64,000 nucleotides of DNA from Chloroflexota bacterium (GTDB taxonomy: Bacteria > Chloroflexota > Dehalococcoidia > Lucifugimonadales > UBA3495). Positions 15,811 to 24,511 of the stretch are shown piece by piece (the first letter of the stretch is position 1; the number at the start of each line of letters is the position of its first letter). The notes under the pieces are model-generated. The model was not told the origin of the DNA. It made no database searches and saw only the letters and a list, made by a program, of their open reading frames with translations. The position numbers and the translations under genes were made by a program. Location: positions 29,937 to 93,936 of the forward strand of contig VXOG01000028.1 in NCBI GenBank assembly GCA_009840165.1. The letters are read 5' to 3'.

Positions 15811-17190
15811 ATGTCCCAGCCGACCGTCAAGATAGAAAACGCCCGGTACATCGTAACGATGGACCCCAAACGTCGCATCATCGCCGACGGGACCGTCGTC
15901 ATCACCGGCAGCCAGATCAGTAGCGTTGGCAAAGCCTCCGAATTGGGCGGCGACATCGCCGACACCGTGATCGACGCCGCCGGAATGGTAGTGACCCCCG
16001 GCTTCGTTAATGGTCACATGCACATCAGCTATGCCCACGCAGTCCGGGGCTTGTTCCCGGACAACCTGGGCGCGGACTATCTCCCGAACGTGTTTCGGCT
16101 ACAGGCCGCGATGACTCCCGACGATGAGTACGCCACCTCTCTGCTGGCCATCACGGAGTTGCTGAAATACGGGACTACTACCTTCGTCGATCCTGGCACT
16201 ACCACTCACCTGGACGTGTGCATCGAGGCATATCACCGGTCGGGGTGCCGCATCGTCGTCGGCTGGAACGTGTTGGATCGTCCCAACCCGTTGAACCTGC
16301 CGGTGTACGACACCGATGAAGCAGTACGCATGACGGAAGAAACGGTTGCTCGCTACCACGGCGCCCTGGACGGTCTGGTGGGCGCCTGGGCCATGCCGTT
16401 CTCCTCAGAGTTTTGTTCCCCTGAGTTGCTGGCTGCTACACACGCCATCGCCGAATCCCGCGCCACCAGGTCCACGCTCCACTACAACAACGGCCCTCGC
16501 TGGATTCGGCACTGCGCCGAAACCCATGGCTGCACTCCCACCGAATACCTGGACCGTCTGGGCGTACTGACACCCGGTATGACGCTGGCCCATGGCCTTG
16601 GCATCGGCGATGATGAAGCGCGGCTGATTGGCGAACGTGGAGCGGCGGTCGTGATGTGCCCGACGGCCGCTATCAAGGGCGGCGCTCGCATGACCCAACA
16701 GGGCCTGATGCCTGAACTGCTGGAGTACGGCGCCGTCGTGGGCCTTGGTACCGATGCCGGGAACAACTCCAACCTGCTCGAAACGCTGCGCTCCGTATAT
16801 CTGGCGGCTGTATTGTACAAAGACGGCCGCGGCGACGTCGGCATAATCCCGGCCGAAACCGCGCTCGAACTTGGCACCATCAGAGGCGCGGCAGCGTTGG
16901 GGATGGATGACATAATCGGTTCTATCGAACCGGGCAAAGCCGCCGACCTGGTCCTGTTCGATACCAACCGGGCCGAGTGGGCCGCCCTGCATAACCCCGT
17001 GAATTCGTTGGTGTACAACGCCGACGGACGCAGCGTGCATACGGTGTTGGTGAATGGGCGTGTCGTGGTTGAAAACCACCAGGTTGGCTTCGTGGACGAG
17101 GCGGATTTGGTGGCCGACGTGCAACAAAAAGGCGACGCGCTCATCAAACGCGCCGCCGTGAAATTCGATTCACCCTGGCCGGTGGTGTGA
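15811..17190 (+). CDS. metal-dependent amidohydrolase (TRZ/ATZ / S-adenosylhomocysteine deaminase-like)
   Basis: 459 residues from ATG 15811, with GGAG 5 nt upstream. The ORF-track TTG at 15796 is less likely. Metal-binding landmarks are GFVNGHMH (HxH after strand 1, about residue 66), LAHGLGI (His) and GLGTDAGNNSN (Asp near 310). The C-terminal beta domain has GSIEPGKAADLVLFD. This is the layout of the ATZ/TRZ, guanine deaminase and SAH/MTA deaminase subgroup, which hydrolyse C-N or C-Cl bonds on ring compounds. The substrate is unresolved. It is probably co-transcribed with the nitroreductase. Confidence 0.88.
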   Translation: MSQPTVKIENARYIVTMDPKRRIIADGTVVITGSQISSVGKASELGGDIADTVIDAAGMVVTPGFVNGHMHISYAHAVRGLFPDNLGADYLPNVFRLQAAMTPDDEYATSLLAITELLKYGTTTFVDPGTTTHLDVCIEAYHRSGCRIVVGWNVLDRPNPLNLPVYDTDEAVRMTEETVARYHGALDGLVGAWAMPFSSEFCSPELLAATHAIAESRATRSTLHYNNGPRWIRHCAETHGCTPTEYLDRLGVLTPGMTLAHGLGIGDDEARLIGERGAAVVMCPTAAIKGGARMTQQGLMPELLEYGAVVGLGTDAGNNSNLLETLRSVYLAAVLYKDGRGDVGIIPAETALELGTIRGAAALGMDDIIGSIEPGKAADLVLFDTNRAEWAALHNPVNSLVYNADGRSVHTVLVNGRVVVENHQVGFVDEADLVADVQQKGDALIKRAAVKFDSPWPVV

Positions 17191-17203
17191 CCGATTCCGC
17201 GCA

Positions 17204-18157
17204 TCATCGGGGATTGTTGTCGGGACCTCCAATATCGCGCAGGATGTTCTCCAGGGCCTGATCCAGGGCCGGGTCCAGATCCACCGGCTCCACAAAGGGA
17301 GTGTACTGATAGTCTAACCGCACCTGGTCGATGATCTGTTTCGCTTCGTTGTTGGTGCTGCCCAATCGTTCAAGGTTGTCCAGCAACTCCTGGGACTCCC
17401 GGCTGCCCATCTGCTCCAGCTCGGAAAGGTCCATTTCGATGCTGAAGAGAGACCGCAATCGGCGCAGAATGTCGTAGTAGGCCCGGTGGTCCTGGGTGAT
17501 CCCCAGTTGGTTGTTGTTGTTGGTCATAAACGGGTACATGGGAGCCATCGCCCCCATCCGGAACATCTGGACGTCCGGGTACTGGTAGTGAGCCATTGAC
17601 ACTAGGGCCATCCCGATGGTCGGCCCCTGCCGGCCCCGGCTGCCGTAGCTGGAGAACTGGACCCCGTAGCGTTCCAATTGTTCGCGCATTTCCGGCTGGG
17701 AATACACGCACGTAATCCGCCGCTCCAGATCGGGCGGCGCCGGTCCGTTGACCCCTTCAACTGCCACCGTTTGCTGGATTCCCAGTTCCTTGATGGCGTT
17801 GAAAAACGCTTCGGAATAGATGTCCAGCCGGTACCAGGGTTCTTCCCCAAGGAAGACCAGCAGTCCGCTGCCGATCTCATAAAAGGCGTTCTGCCGGGTC
17901 ATCGCCGAGCTGGGTAAACCTTCATGAAATGCTGCGGCAGGTCGGAAGGCGTCGTGGGTGCCGGCCACCTGGAAGGGGTAGCACATGCGGTTGACGTATT
18001 CCGTCATTTGACCGATCTGCCGGCCGCCGTTTTTCTCGATCAGGTAGCGGGGGAGTCCGCTGGAAATGCGGCCGCCGTTCGACCACTGCCGACGCCACCC
18101 GGCAATCAGATAGTTCGATTCGGGTTTGTCGGTAAAAGTGAAAAGTTCCTCAGGCAT
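17204..18157 (-). CDS. PAC2 family protein
   Basis: A 317-residue protein whose order of motifs fits the PAC2 (proteasome assembly chaperone 2-like) family: NYLIAGWRRQW at the start, IGSGLLVFLGEEP, an IQQTVAVEGVNG strand, then GPTIGMALVSMAHYQYPDVQMFRMGAMAPMYP. A Glu/Leu-rich helical tail covers residues 235-310. Bacterial members are cytoplasmic and their job is unknown. GGAGG lies upstream of the ATG. The gene ends 13 bp from the convergent amidohydrolase stop. Confidence 0.7.
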   Translation of the reverse strand: MPEELFTFTDKPESNYLIAGWRRQWSNGGRISSGLPRYLIEKNGGRQIGQMTEYVNRMCYPFQVAGTHDAFRPAAAFHEGLPSSAMTRQNAFYEIGSGLLVFLGEEPWYRLDIYSEAFFNAIKELGIQQTVAVEGVNGPAPPDLERRITCVYSQPEMREQLERYGVQFSSYGSRGRQGPTIGMALVSMAHYQYPDVQMFRMGAMAPMYPFMTNNNNQLGITQDHRAYYDILRRLRSLFSIEMDLSELEQMGSRESQELLDNLERLGSTNNEAKQIIDQVRLDYQYTPFVEPVDLDPALDQALENILRDIGGPDNNPR

Positions 18158-18279
18158 AATGGACCGCCTCCCTCCCCGGCTGCCAAGTCGAGGTTATGCC
18201 TAATATATCACATCGCCGGTTTCCCCACGCTTTCACCCTCACCCCGACCTCCTGTCATCAAGGGAGAGAGGGAAATGTC

Positions 18280-18594
18280 TTAGTTGCGGGAGAATCCTCC
18301 GGCGCCGCCAAAGCCGGTGGTATGCTCGCTGACCAAGAAGGTGCCAGTGTCCCGTCCGTGGGTGGTTTCCAGTTCGACGTCGAAACGCTGGCCGCCGAAT
18401 TCGCCAAGCATCTCGAAACGGCGCTCGGTGTACACCCGGCCTTCGAAACCAACGCTCTCAACGTCCCGTTCTTCCTCACCGGACAGGTACATCTCAACGG
18501 CGGTGGTCATCAGCTTCTCCCGGTCTTCGCCGTTGAGAACGCCGGGCGCGCGCAGGAACACGTAGCCCCACCGTATGCCCATGTGCTCCATCAT
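18280..18594 (-). CDS. hypothetical protein downstream of the tRNA cluster
   Basis: 104 residues, or 101 if started at the ATG at 18585, which has GGAG 3 nt upstream. The sequence is coherent: MGIRWGYVFLRAPGVLNGEDREKL, an acidic middle, and a Gly-rich end (TTGFGGAGGFSRN). No known domain is recognised. It begins about 28 bp after the last tRNA on the same strand, so it may share the tRNA transcript. Confidence 0.55.
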   Translation of the reverse strand: MMEHMGIRWGYVFLRAPGVLNGEDREKLMTTAVEMYLSGEEERDVESVGFEGRVYTERRFEMLGEFGGQRFDVELETTHGRDTGTFLVSEHTTGFGGAGGFSRN

Positions 18595-18621
18595 GAGATT
18601 GCTGAACGATTGCCGGCCTGG

Positions 18622-18698
18622 TGGTGGGCGGTGAGGGACTCGAACCCCCGGCCTTCTGCGTGTAAAGCAGACGCTCTAACCATCTGAGCTAACCGCCC
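18622..18698 (-). tRNA. tRNA-Val (TAC)
   Basis: Cloverleaf on the minus strand: acceptor GGGCGGT/ACCGCCC, anticodon stem-loop TCTGC-TTTACAC-GCAGA (anticodon TAC), T-loop GGTTCGAGTCC, encoded CCA. It is the last of four tRNAs in this cluster. Confidence 0.95.
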
Positions 18699-18736
18699 AT
18701 ATTCATCGAAAAGCATACAACGAAAGGGCAAACAAA

Positions 18737-18812
18737 TGGCGCGCTTGGCGAGATTCGAACTCACGACCTCTGCCTCCGCAGGGCAGCGCTCTATCCACTG
18801 AGCTACAAGCGC
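18737..18812 (-). tRNA. tRNA-Arg (GCG)
   Basis: Cloverleaf: acceptor GCGCTTG/CAAGCGC with discriminator G, anticodon stem-loop CTGCC-CTGCGGA-GGCAG (anticodon GCG), T-loop AGTTCGAATCT, encoded CCA. Most bacteria read CGN codons with an ACG anticodon deaminated to inosine. A GCG anticodon here is unusual. Confidence 0.9.
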
Positions 18813-18832
18813 GCGTGGCGTCGGAAAATACA

Positions 18833-18918
18833 TGGTGCCGAGGGAGGGATTTGAACCCACACGTCCTAATGGACACTGCGCCCTGAACGCAGCGCGTCTG
18901 CCGTTTCGCCACCTCGGC
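18833..18918 (-). tRNA. tRNA-Leu (CAG)
   Basis: Class II tRNA with a long variable arm: acceptor GCCGAGG/CCTCGGC, anticodon stem-loop CTGCG-TTCAGGG-CGCAG (anticodon CAG), variable arm TGTCCATTAGGACG, encoded CCA. Confidence 0.95.
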
Positions 18919-18960
18919 TGGTGGTTTTCCGATGTAAAGAGCCATTCGCTGCGGCGGATA

Positions 18961-19036
18961 TGGTGGGCGATGGAGGATTTGAACCTCCGACCTCCTCGGT
19001 GTGAACGAGGCGCTCTAACCGCTGAGCTAACCGCCC
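18961..19036 (-). tRNA. tRNA-Val (CAC)
   Basis: Acceptor GGGCGGT/ATCGCCC (one G-U pair), anticodon stem-loop CCTCG-TTCACAC-CGAGG (anticodon CAC), encoded CCA. It is the first of the minus-strand cluster. Valine CAC and TAC tRNAs in one operon suggest a local duplication that diverged. Confidence 0.95.
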
Positions 19037-19054
19037 CAGCACGACTCAAGAGAT

Positions 19055-19083
19055 ATTATAGCCCGGCCCGCCTGATACGGCAA
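19055..19083 (-). promoter_or_regulatory. promoter of the four-tRNA cluster
   Basis: On the minus strand, TTGCCG (19083-19078), a 17-bp spacer, then a perfect TATAAT (19060-19055), 18 bp before the first tRNA. Confidence 0.7.
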
Positions 19084-19203
19084 CGTACCATCTCGCCCAG
19101 ACGCACGGGGTTTATGGGGTTGTCAGAATCAGGATCAGCAAGACTTGGGGATTTTCAGGATTAGTGGGTGGTGTTTGCTGGGCTTTCTCCTTTTGGGTTG
19201 ATT

Positions 19204-19473
19204 GGCGAGAGGCAGGATTTCGCTTCGTTGTCAGCATACGGCCGGATTGGGTACGCAACTATTTGAACGGTCGTTCCGTGGTCGCAGGACGATGTCGTTG
19301 CATCCCTCCACGCGGGTCCGAACGGTCCCGGTGACCCAGTGGGGCATCGTTGGTGAGGCGTTAGGTCGTTAAGCAACGGTTGCCACCTGAATCGGTTGCG
19401 ATTTTGAAAACTGACGGGGTTGGCCGTCGAAGCGAAATCCTGCCTCTCTCTTTCGGGTTGCTAACAGCTGTTT
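19204..19473 (-). other. structured repeat element, copy B (unrecognised)
   Basis: The minus strand of this segment matches copy A at 4092-4400 in three ordered blocks (see copy A). The end repeats are especially clear: GAGGCAGGATTTCGCTTCG and CGAAGCGAAATCCTGCCTC are perfect complements. Spacer regions differ from copy A, and this copy is about 40 bp shorter. It lies upstream of the tRNA promoter and encodes no convincing protein. Confidence 0.65.
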
Positions 19474-19785
19474 TATCTAGATGAATCTAGGATAGGCGGG
19501 TTGGCAAGCTAGGGGCAACAGGGTGGTGTCACCAATTTTTCTGTGACTTTCGCCGGAGTGACGGATGGGGTTTCAGCCTGCCATGCGATTGCCCTTTACG
19601 TTCGCAATATGTCGCACGTTATGTAAAAACCCTGGCGGAAGCACCGTTTGGGACAACATAACGCGCCTTGTGCGAACCAACCAATCTTGCGATTTAGCAG
19701 CGCGAATTGCTAGCCCATCCCGTATTAAGAAACGGAGCGGGTTTCAACCCGCCCCGTCTAGGTTGGTTCGCGCGGCGCGCCTTGA
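19474..19785. other. intergenic region; one hairpin, otherwise nothing recognised
   Basis: About 310 bp without a credible gene. The only structure seen is CGGAGCGGGTT-TC-AACCCGCCCCG at 19733-19756, a member of the dispersed hairpin family. It faces the 3' end of the CoA-transferase gene and is likely its terminator. Confidence 0.55.
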
Positions 19786-21009
19786 TCAGTGAGCGCCGAC
19801 TCCGCTGATCTCCTTGCCAGGCTCTCCGACCGCTCCTGACTCCAGCAGCTTGGCGAATGCCTCGGCGTCGTAACCCAATTCGGCCAGCACTTCCTCGTTG
19901 TGTTCTCCCAGGGCTGGCGGAACCCTGCGCAATTCGGCCGGCGTGCCCCGCAGCTTGATCGGGGAGTTGGGTACCCTGAGATCCGGCACCTTGGGGTGAT
20001 TCATCTCCAGGAACATCTCCCTGGCTTTGACCTGCTCGTCGGCCACCACGTCGGACGTTTTGTTAATCGGGCCGACAGGAACACCGGCCTCGTCGATGAC
20101 TTTGACCCAGTGCGCCACAGTGTTGGTGGCAAAGATGGTGTTTAATAGATCGACCATCTCAGCGCGGTGCGCTACCCGATCAGGATTCGTAGCAAACTTG
20201 GGGTCGTCCTTGAGGTCGGGATGGCCGATGGCGTTGCAGAACCGCTCCCACAGGTTGGGGTTGGCCACGCCCAGGATGAAAAAGCCGTCAGCAGCCTGAA
20301 AACTCTGGTAGGGCACCAGGCTGGGGTGCCCGGAACCGAGGCGGTGCGGTTCAATGCCGGTGCCGATGAATCCGGTGGCGTGGTAGCTCATGGCAGCCAC
20401 TTGCCCATCCAGCAGGGCCGTGTCGATCAGCTGGCCCTCGCCGGTCTTGTCCCGGTGATAGAGCGCGGTAACGATGGAACCGTAGGCCAACATTCCGGTG
20501 AACAGGTCAACCAACGAGAACCCAACACGCTGGGGCGGGCCGTCGGGTTCCCCGGTCAGGTGCATCAAACCACTGTAGGCCTGGATGATCAGGTCGTAAC
20601 CGGGTTTGTTGGCCATGGGGCCGGTGCGTCCGTAACCGGAAATGGTGCAGTACACGATGTCCGGGTTGATGGCCTTGATGTCCTCGTAGCCGAGGCCCAT
20701 GCGCGCCAGCGTGCCGGCACGGAAGCTTTCGATCATCACGTCGGCGTCTTTGGCCAGCGTTTTAACGATCTTCAGTCCTTCCTCCGACTTCAGGTTGACC
20801 GACAGGCTGCGCTTGTTGCGGTTGAACGAGAGGAATTGGGTGCTTTCGCCGTTCCAGATGGGCGGCCACTTGCGGGTCTCATCGCCGTCGTTAGGCTCTT
20901 CGATTTTGATCACGTCGGCGCCCATGTCGGCCAGGTTTTGGGTGCAAAAGGGGCCGGCCAGGGTACGGGTGAGGTCAACGACCTTGATGTTTTCCAGAGG
21001 CTGAGGCAT
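19786..21009 (-). CDS. family III CoA-transferase (CaiB/BaiF)
   Basis: 407 residues. The start, VVDLTRTLAGPFCTQNLADMGADVIKIE, is the family N-terminal signature. NKRSLSVNLKSEEG and NKPGYDLIIQAYSGLMHLTGEPDGPPQRVG follow. The aspartate in GFSLVDLFTGM corresponds to the family's catalytic nucleophile. These enzymes move CoA between carboxylic acids, such as formyl-CoA/oxalate, carnitine or bile acids. The donor and acceptor are unknown. A TATAAT (minus, 21047-21042) lies 33 bp before the start. It is a single gene with no acyl-CoA partner adjacent. Confidence 0.92.
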   Translation of the reverse strand: MPQPLENIKVVDLTRTLAGPFCTQNLADMGADVIKIEEPNDGDETRKWPPIWNGESTQFLSFNRNKRSLSVNLKSEEGLKIVKTLAKDADVMIESFRAGTLARMGLGYEDIKAINPDIVYCTISGYGRTGPMANKPGYDLIIQAYSGLMHLTGEPDGPPQRVGFSLVDLFTGMLAYGSIVTALYHRDKTGEGQLIDTALLDGQVAAMSYHATGFIGTGIEPHRLGSGHPSLVPYQSFQAADGFFILGVANPNLWERFCNAIGHPDLKDDPKFATNPDRVAHRAEMVDLLNTIFATNTVAHWVKVIDEAGVPVGPINKTSDVVADEQVKAREMFLEMNHPKVPDLRVPNSPIKLRGTPAELRRVPPALGEHNEEVLAELGYDAEAFAKLLESGAVGEPGKEISGVGAH

Positions 21010-21132
21010 CGTCGGGTCCTCGCTTATTCGTAGTTTTGCGGATTATAGCATGGGGGTCTGGAGTCCGTTGACGCGCGCATTTCCAGGTGGTAGCGTGAGC
21101 GCGAATTTTCGTTATGTAGAGTGTTATTCTCG

Positions 21133-22074
21133 ATGGCAACCCTCCGCAGCCGGCCGCTGATCCTGTCCCTGGGCGGCATCAACATGGACCTGGTCACCTT
21201 TGCCGACCGTCTGCCGGCCGGCGGCGAAACCGTGGTGGGGCGGCAGTTCGTTACCTACGCCGGCGGCAAGGGAGCCAATCAGGCCGTGGCAGCCGCCCGC
21301 ATGGGCGTCCGCTCGGCGATGGTCGGACGGGTTGGCGACGATATGTTTGGGCCGCAGCTGATAGAACTGTTGCAGTCCGCCGGAGTTGAAACCGGCGCGG
21401 TGGGCGCGAGCGAGGGCGTCAGTTCGGGCATCGCGGTCATCAGCGTCGGCGAGGGTGGACAGAACCGCATCGTTCAAGTGCTGGGGGCCAACGACACCTG
21501 CGGCGAGGCGGAATTTAACGCCATCGCCGGCCTGCTGCCCGAAGCGTCCGCCGTGCTGCTGCAACTGGAGGTGTCCGTGGACTTGTCCCTGCGGGTGGCT
21601 GCGCTGGCGGTATCCCGGGGAGTCACCGTGATTCTGGATCCCGGCCCGGTGCGACCCGTGCCGGCGGAATTTTACCGGCACGTCTCGATCATCACCCCCA
21701 ACGAAACGGAAGCCGAGGCGCTGGTAGGTCATCCCGTAGCTAATCTTGATGCGGCTGAGTCGGCAGCAAGTGAGCTGCTGAATCGCGATGTGGCCGCGGC
21801 AGTTATCAAGTTGGGGGCGCTGGGCGCGTATTGGTCGGATGGGAATGACAGCGGACACGTCCCGCCGTTTCCCGTAGCCGCGGTGGATACGGTGGCTGCC
21901 GGCGATGCGTTCAACGGGGCGATGGCGGTTGCCCTGTCCGAAGGATTCTCATTACCGGATGCGGTTCGATGGGGATGCGCCGCCGGCGCGTTGGCGGTTA
22001 CCACCGTCGGCGCCCAGGACTCCATGCCTACCCGGGATGCAGTCGCCCAGCTTTTCAGTGGCGGATGCGACTAA
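21133..22074 (+). CDS. rbsK: ribokinase-like PfkB-family sugar kinase
   Basis: 313 residues from ATG 21133, or 317 from GTG 21121. Neither start has a strong Shine-Dalgarno. PfkB signatures are clear: LGGINMDLV, the substrate-binding AGGKGANQAVAAARMG (about 40-55), and the anion-hole/catalytic DTVAAGDAFNGAMA (about 255-268) with the base Asp in GDAF. It phosphorylates a sugar with ATP, most likely ribose at O5, but other sugars fit. Nudix and comF genes follow closely on the same strand. Confidence 0.85.
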   Translation: MATLRSRPLILSLGGINMDLVTFADRLPAGGETVVGRQFVTYAGGKGANQAVAAARMGVRSAMVGRVGDDMFGPQLIELLQSAGVETGAVGASEGVSSGIAVISVGEGGQNRIVQVLGANDTCGEAEFNAIAGLLPEASAVLLQLEVSVDLSLRVAALAVSRGVTVILDPGPVRPVPAEFYRHVSIITPNETEAEALVGHPVANLDAAESAASELLNRDVAAAVIKLGALGAYWSDGNDSGHVPPFPVAAVDTVAAGDAFNGAMAVALSEGFSLPDAVRWGCAAGALAVTTVGAQDSMPTRDAVAQLFSGGCD

Positions 22075-22103
22075 CTTTATGTCAATTGCAGCCATAGGTA
22101 ATT

Positions 22104-22613
22104 GTGTCCACTGACGACAAATTCTGCGCAACCTGTGGGTCCCGGCTGGTGATGCGCCAGCAGGAAGGTCGGGTACATCCGGTCTGTCCGGAGTGCGGAC
22201 GGGTGGTTTATTACGACCCAAAGCTGGCGGCGACGTGCGTGGTCGAACGAGATGATCGCGTGCTGTTCGTGCAGCGGGCAATGCCCACGGGCTATGGCCT
22301 CTGGAGTCTGCCGGGCGGATACGTGGACCGGGGCGAGTTGGTGGAGGATGCCGCCGCCCGCGAGGTGTACGAAGAGACGGGATTGCAAGTGGTAACAGCC
22401 GAATTGATTGGGGTGTTCTCTCAAGCCCAACACCCGGTGGTGGTGGTCGCTTACTCGGCAACCGAAACCGGCGGGGAGCTAATCGCTGGGCCCGAATGCC
22501 TCGATCTCGGCTTTTTTGCTCCCGATGCGCTGCCGCCCCTGGCATTTCCCCGGGACGCCGAAATCGTCCGACGCAAGCGTTCCATGCCCGACGACAATCA
22601 GCGTCGTTTTTGA
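22104..22613 (+). CDS. Nudix hydrolase with N-terminal zinc ribbon
   Basis: 169 residues from a GTG start. Cysteines in FCATCGSRL and CPECGRV form a zinc ribbon (about 8-33). The Nudix box is GGYVDRGELVEDAAAREVYEETGL (G-x5-E-x7-RE-x2-EE-x-G fits). The zinc-ribbon architecture resembles NudC-like or ADP-ribose/NADH pyrophosphatases. The substrate is unproven. It sits 29 bp after the kinase and 2 bp before comF, suggesting one operon. Confidence 0.85.
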   Translation: MSTDDKFCATCGSRLVMRQQEGRVHPVCPECGRVVYYDPKLAATCVVERDDRVLFVQRAMPTGYGLWSLPGGYVDRGELVEDAAAREVYEETGLQVVTAELIGVFSQAQHPVVVVAYSATETGGELIAGPECLDLGFFAPDALPPLAFPRDAEIVRRKRSMPDDNQRRF

Positions 22614-22615
22614 AC

Positions 22616-23362
22616 ATGCCCCCGCTTCCAGGCGCCGGCCTCTTTCGGGATCTTGCCGCACAAGCCGGACGCGAACTGCTGGACGTCCTGTTCCCGATGG
22701 AGTGCGTTTCCTGCGGCGCGTCAGGCAAAGTTATTTGCGATAAGTGCGCGGCGGCCCTACCCCTGCTGTTGCGTCCCTTCTGCGCAATCTGCGCTACGCC
22801 CGGCGATTTTGCACGCTGCCAGAGTTGCGCCGAATCGGTCAGGCAGTTTGACGGGGTTCGCGCTCCGTACCGGTACGCCGGAGCAATCCGCCAGGCCATA
22901 CTGGCGTTGAAGTACGGGAACATCAAGGCAGGCGCCCCGCAGTTGGGCGACCTGCTAGCAGACTATCTCAGCGACAACCCCCTGCCGGGCGAGATTATTG
23001 TCCCCGTGCCGATGCACCCCCGTCGGCTGCGGGAACGCGGATACAACCAGGCCGAGTTGCTGGCCCGCCGGGTTGCCGCCCACAACAAGCTCAGGTACGA
23101 AAGGGATTTACTGTTTCGCACGCGGCAGGTTGAACCCCAGGCCGGCATCGGTAGCGCCGCACAACGGACGGTCAACGTGTCCGGCAGCATCGGGGTTTCG
23201 ACTGACCGGGAGGTCAGTGGCGCAAGCGTTATCCTGGTGGACGACGTAGCGACTACGGGCAGCACTCTGGAAACCTGCGCCAGCGCTTTGAAACAGGCCG
23301 GGGCCGTCTCGGTGTGGGGCCTGACCCTGGCCGTCGCCGGTGGAGAATCGTTGAAGGAATAG
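22616..23362 (+). CDS. comF: ComF family phosphoribosyltransferase-like protein
   Basis: 248 residues from ATG 22616. The ORF-track start lies inside the Nudix gene. The N-terminal double zinc finger (CVSCG, CDKC, CAIC, CQSC; about 24-75) is followed by a phosphoribosyltransferase fold with PVPMHPRRLRERGYNQAELLAR and the PRPP loop VILVDDVATTGSTL (about 205-218). ComF proteins are needed for uptake of single-stranded DNA in competent bacteria. Many non-competent species keep them. Confidence 0.9.
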   Translation: MPPLPGAGLFRDLAAQAGRELLDVLFPMECVSCGASGKVICDKCAAALPLLLRPFCAICATPGDFARCQSCAESVRQFDGVRAPYRYAGAIRQAILALKYGNIKAGAPQLGDLLADYLSDNPLPGEIIVPVPMHPRRLRERGYNQAELLARRVAAHNKLRYERDLLFRTRQVEPQAGIGSAAQRTVNVSGSIGVSTDREVSGASVILVDDVATTGSTLETCASALKQAGAVSVWGLTLAVAGGESLKE

Positions 23363-23444
23363 CTGCGTTTGACATCGCCCTCTATGTTTGCTGAAATGGC
23401 GGCAACAATCACCATATCGACGGCCAAACGAAGGAGGCACGATC

Positions 23445-24434
23445 ATGGCAGGCAACACTATCGTTTACGTGGGCGCGGAAGCCAGCGGACTGTATCGCAA
23501 GCAGGCGGGCGATGCTCACTGGGATCTGCTCACCGACGGCCTGGCTCCCGCCACGCAGGCCCGGGCCATCGCCATCCACCCGAGTGACCCGCGCACCATC
23601 TTCTGCGGCACCCAGCGCGGCATCTATCGCAGCACCGACGGCGGCGACCACTGGCAGCGGATGAACATGACGGAAGGGCGCGTGGTCTGGTCGATCCGGT
23701 TCCATCCCAACGACACCAGCATCATGTTCGCCGGCACTGAGGGCGCCGAGGTTTTCAAGAGCGAGGACGGCGGGGAGAACTGGGCCCACATCGCCACGGT
23801 TTCCAACCCCGCCCAGGTTCAAATGGCCTTTGCCATGCGCATCCTGGGGATCGACATTGAGGCCGGCAACCCCAACAACATGTACGCGGCTCTGGAAGTG
23901 GGCGGCGCGGCCAGCAGCACCGACGGCGGTCACACCTGGACTATCCGCAACAGCGAGTTCGCCGGCGACGTTGACCTGCTGGACCTGCACGGCGTGGCCG
24001 TGGGTGGCGCCGACTCCAACTCCGTGCTAATCTCCAACCGCACCGGCGTTTGGCGCAGCACCGACCGGGGCGCGTCTTGGCAGGACTGTGAGTTTGGCCG
24101 GTTCTCGGACATCATGTACTCCCGTGGCGTGGTGCGCGATCCCAGCGATCCCAACACGCTGTACGCCTGCGTCGGCATGAACTTCGGCAGCGAGCAGGGC
24201 GGCGTGATGCGCACCACCAACCTGGGCGACACATGGGAACGCTTCGACCAGGGCGTGAGCCCGGGCAGCACCACCTTCGGCGTGGCGGTGAACCGCCAGG
24301 ATCCGTCGCAGGTTTACTTCTGCACGCGCCGCGGCCAGGTCTTTGGCACGCACGACGGGGGCGCGAGTTGGTCCAGCGACCAGTTGCCGGACACTGCGAT
24401 GAACACCATCAGCGTGGCTTGCGCTTCGGCATAG
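23445..24434 (+). CDS. Asp-box (BNR) beta-propeller protein
   Basis: 329 residues from ATG 23445, with AGGAGG 7 nt upstream. Six Asp-box motifs are visible: STDGGDHW, SEDGGENW, STDGGHTW, STDRGASW, TTNLGDTW and THDGGASW, spaced about 45-60 residues. This is the fold of sialidase/sortilin/photosystem-II-assembly-type propellers. There is no signal peptide and no sialidase catalytic residues are recognised, so it is probably a cytoplasmic scaffold or binding protein. This type is common in Chloroflexota (inference). A strong hairpin terminator follows. Confidence 0.8.
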   Translation: MAGNTIVYVGAEASGLYRKQAGDAHWDLLTDGLAPATQARAIAIHPSDPRTIFCGTQRGIYRSTDGGDHWQRMNMTEGRVVWSIRFHPNDTSIMFAGTEGAEVFKSEDGGENWAHIATVSNPAQVQMAFAMRILGIDIEAGNPNNMYAALEVGGAASSTDGGHTWTIRNSEFAGDVDLLDLHGVAVGGADSNSVLISNRTGVWRSTDRGASWQDCEFGRFSDIMYSRGVVRDPSDPNTLYACVGMNFGSEQGGVMRTTNLGDTWERFDQGVSPGSTTFGVAVNRQDPSQVYFCTRRGQVFGTHDGGASWSSDQLPDTAMNTISVACASA

Positions 24435-24461
24435 TTACCATCTGATCGCACGCCAGCAAAC

Positions 24462-24486
24462 AGGGGCGGGTTTCAAACCCGCCCCT
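24462..24486. terminator. AGGGGCGGGTTT-C-AAACCCGCCCCT hairpin
   Basis: A 12-bp perfect stem between two convergent genes, followed by ACTCTTTGT. It is the clearest member of the dispersed GGGCGGGTTTCAAACCCGCCC family and is placed as a bidirectional terminator. Confidence 0.65.
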
Positions 24487-24511
24487 ACTCTTTGTGGCCG
24501 GTCGAGAGCGT

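Noticed and set aside
18591-19049. 152-aa minus-strand ORF and overlapping ORFs in 18.6-19.1 kb
   Set aside because: They run through four tRNA genes. No protein can be expected there.
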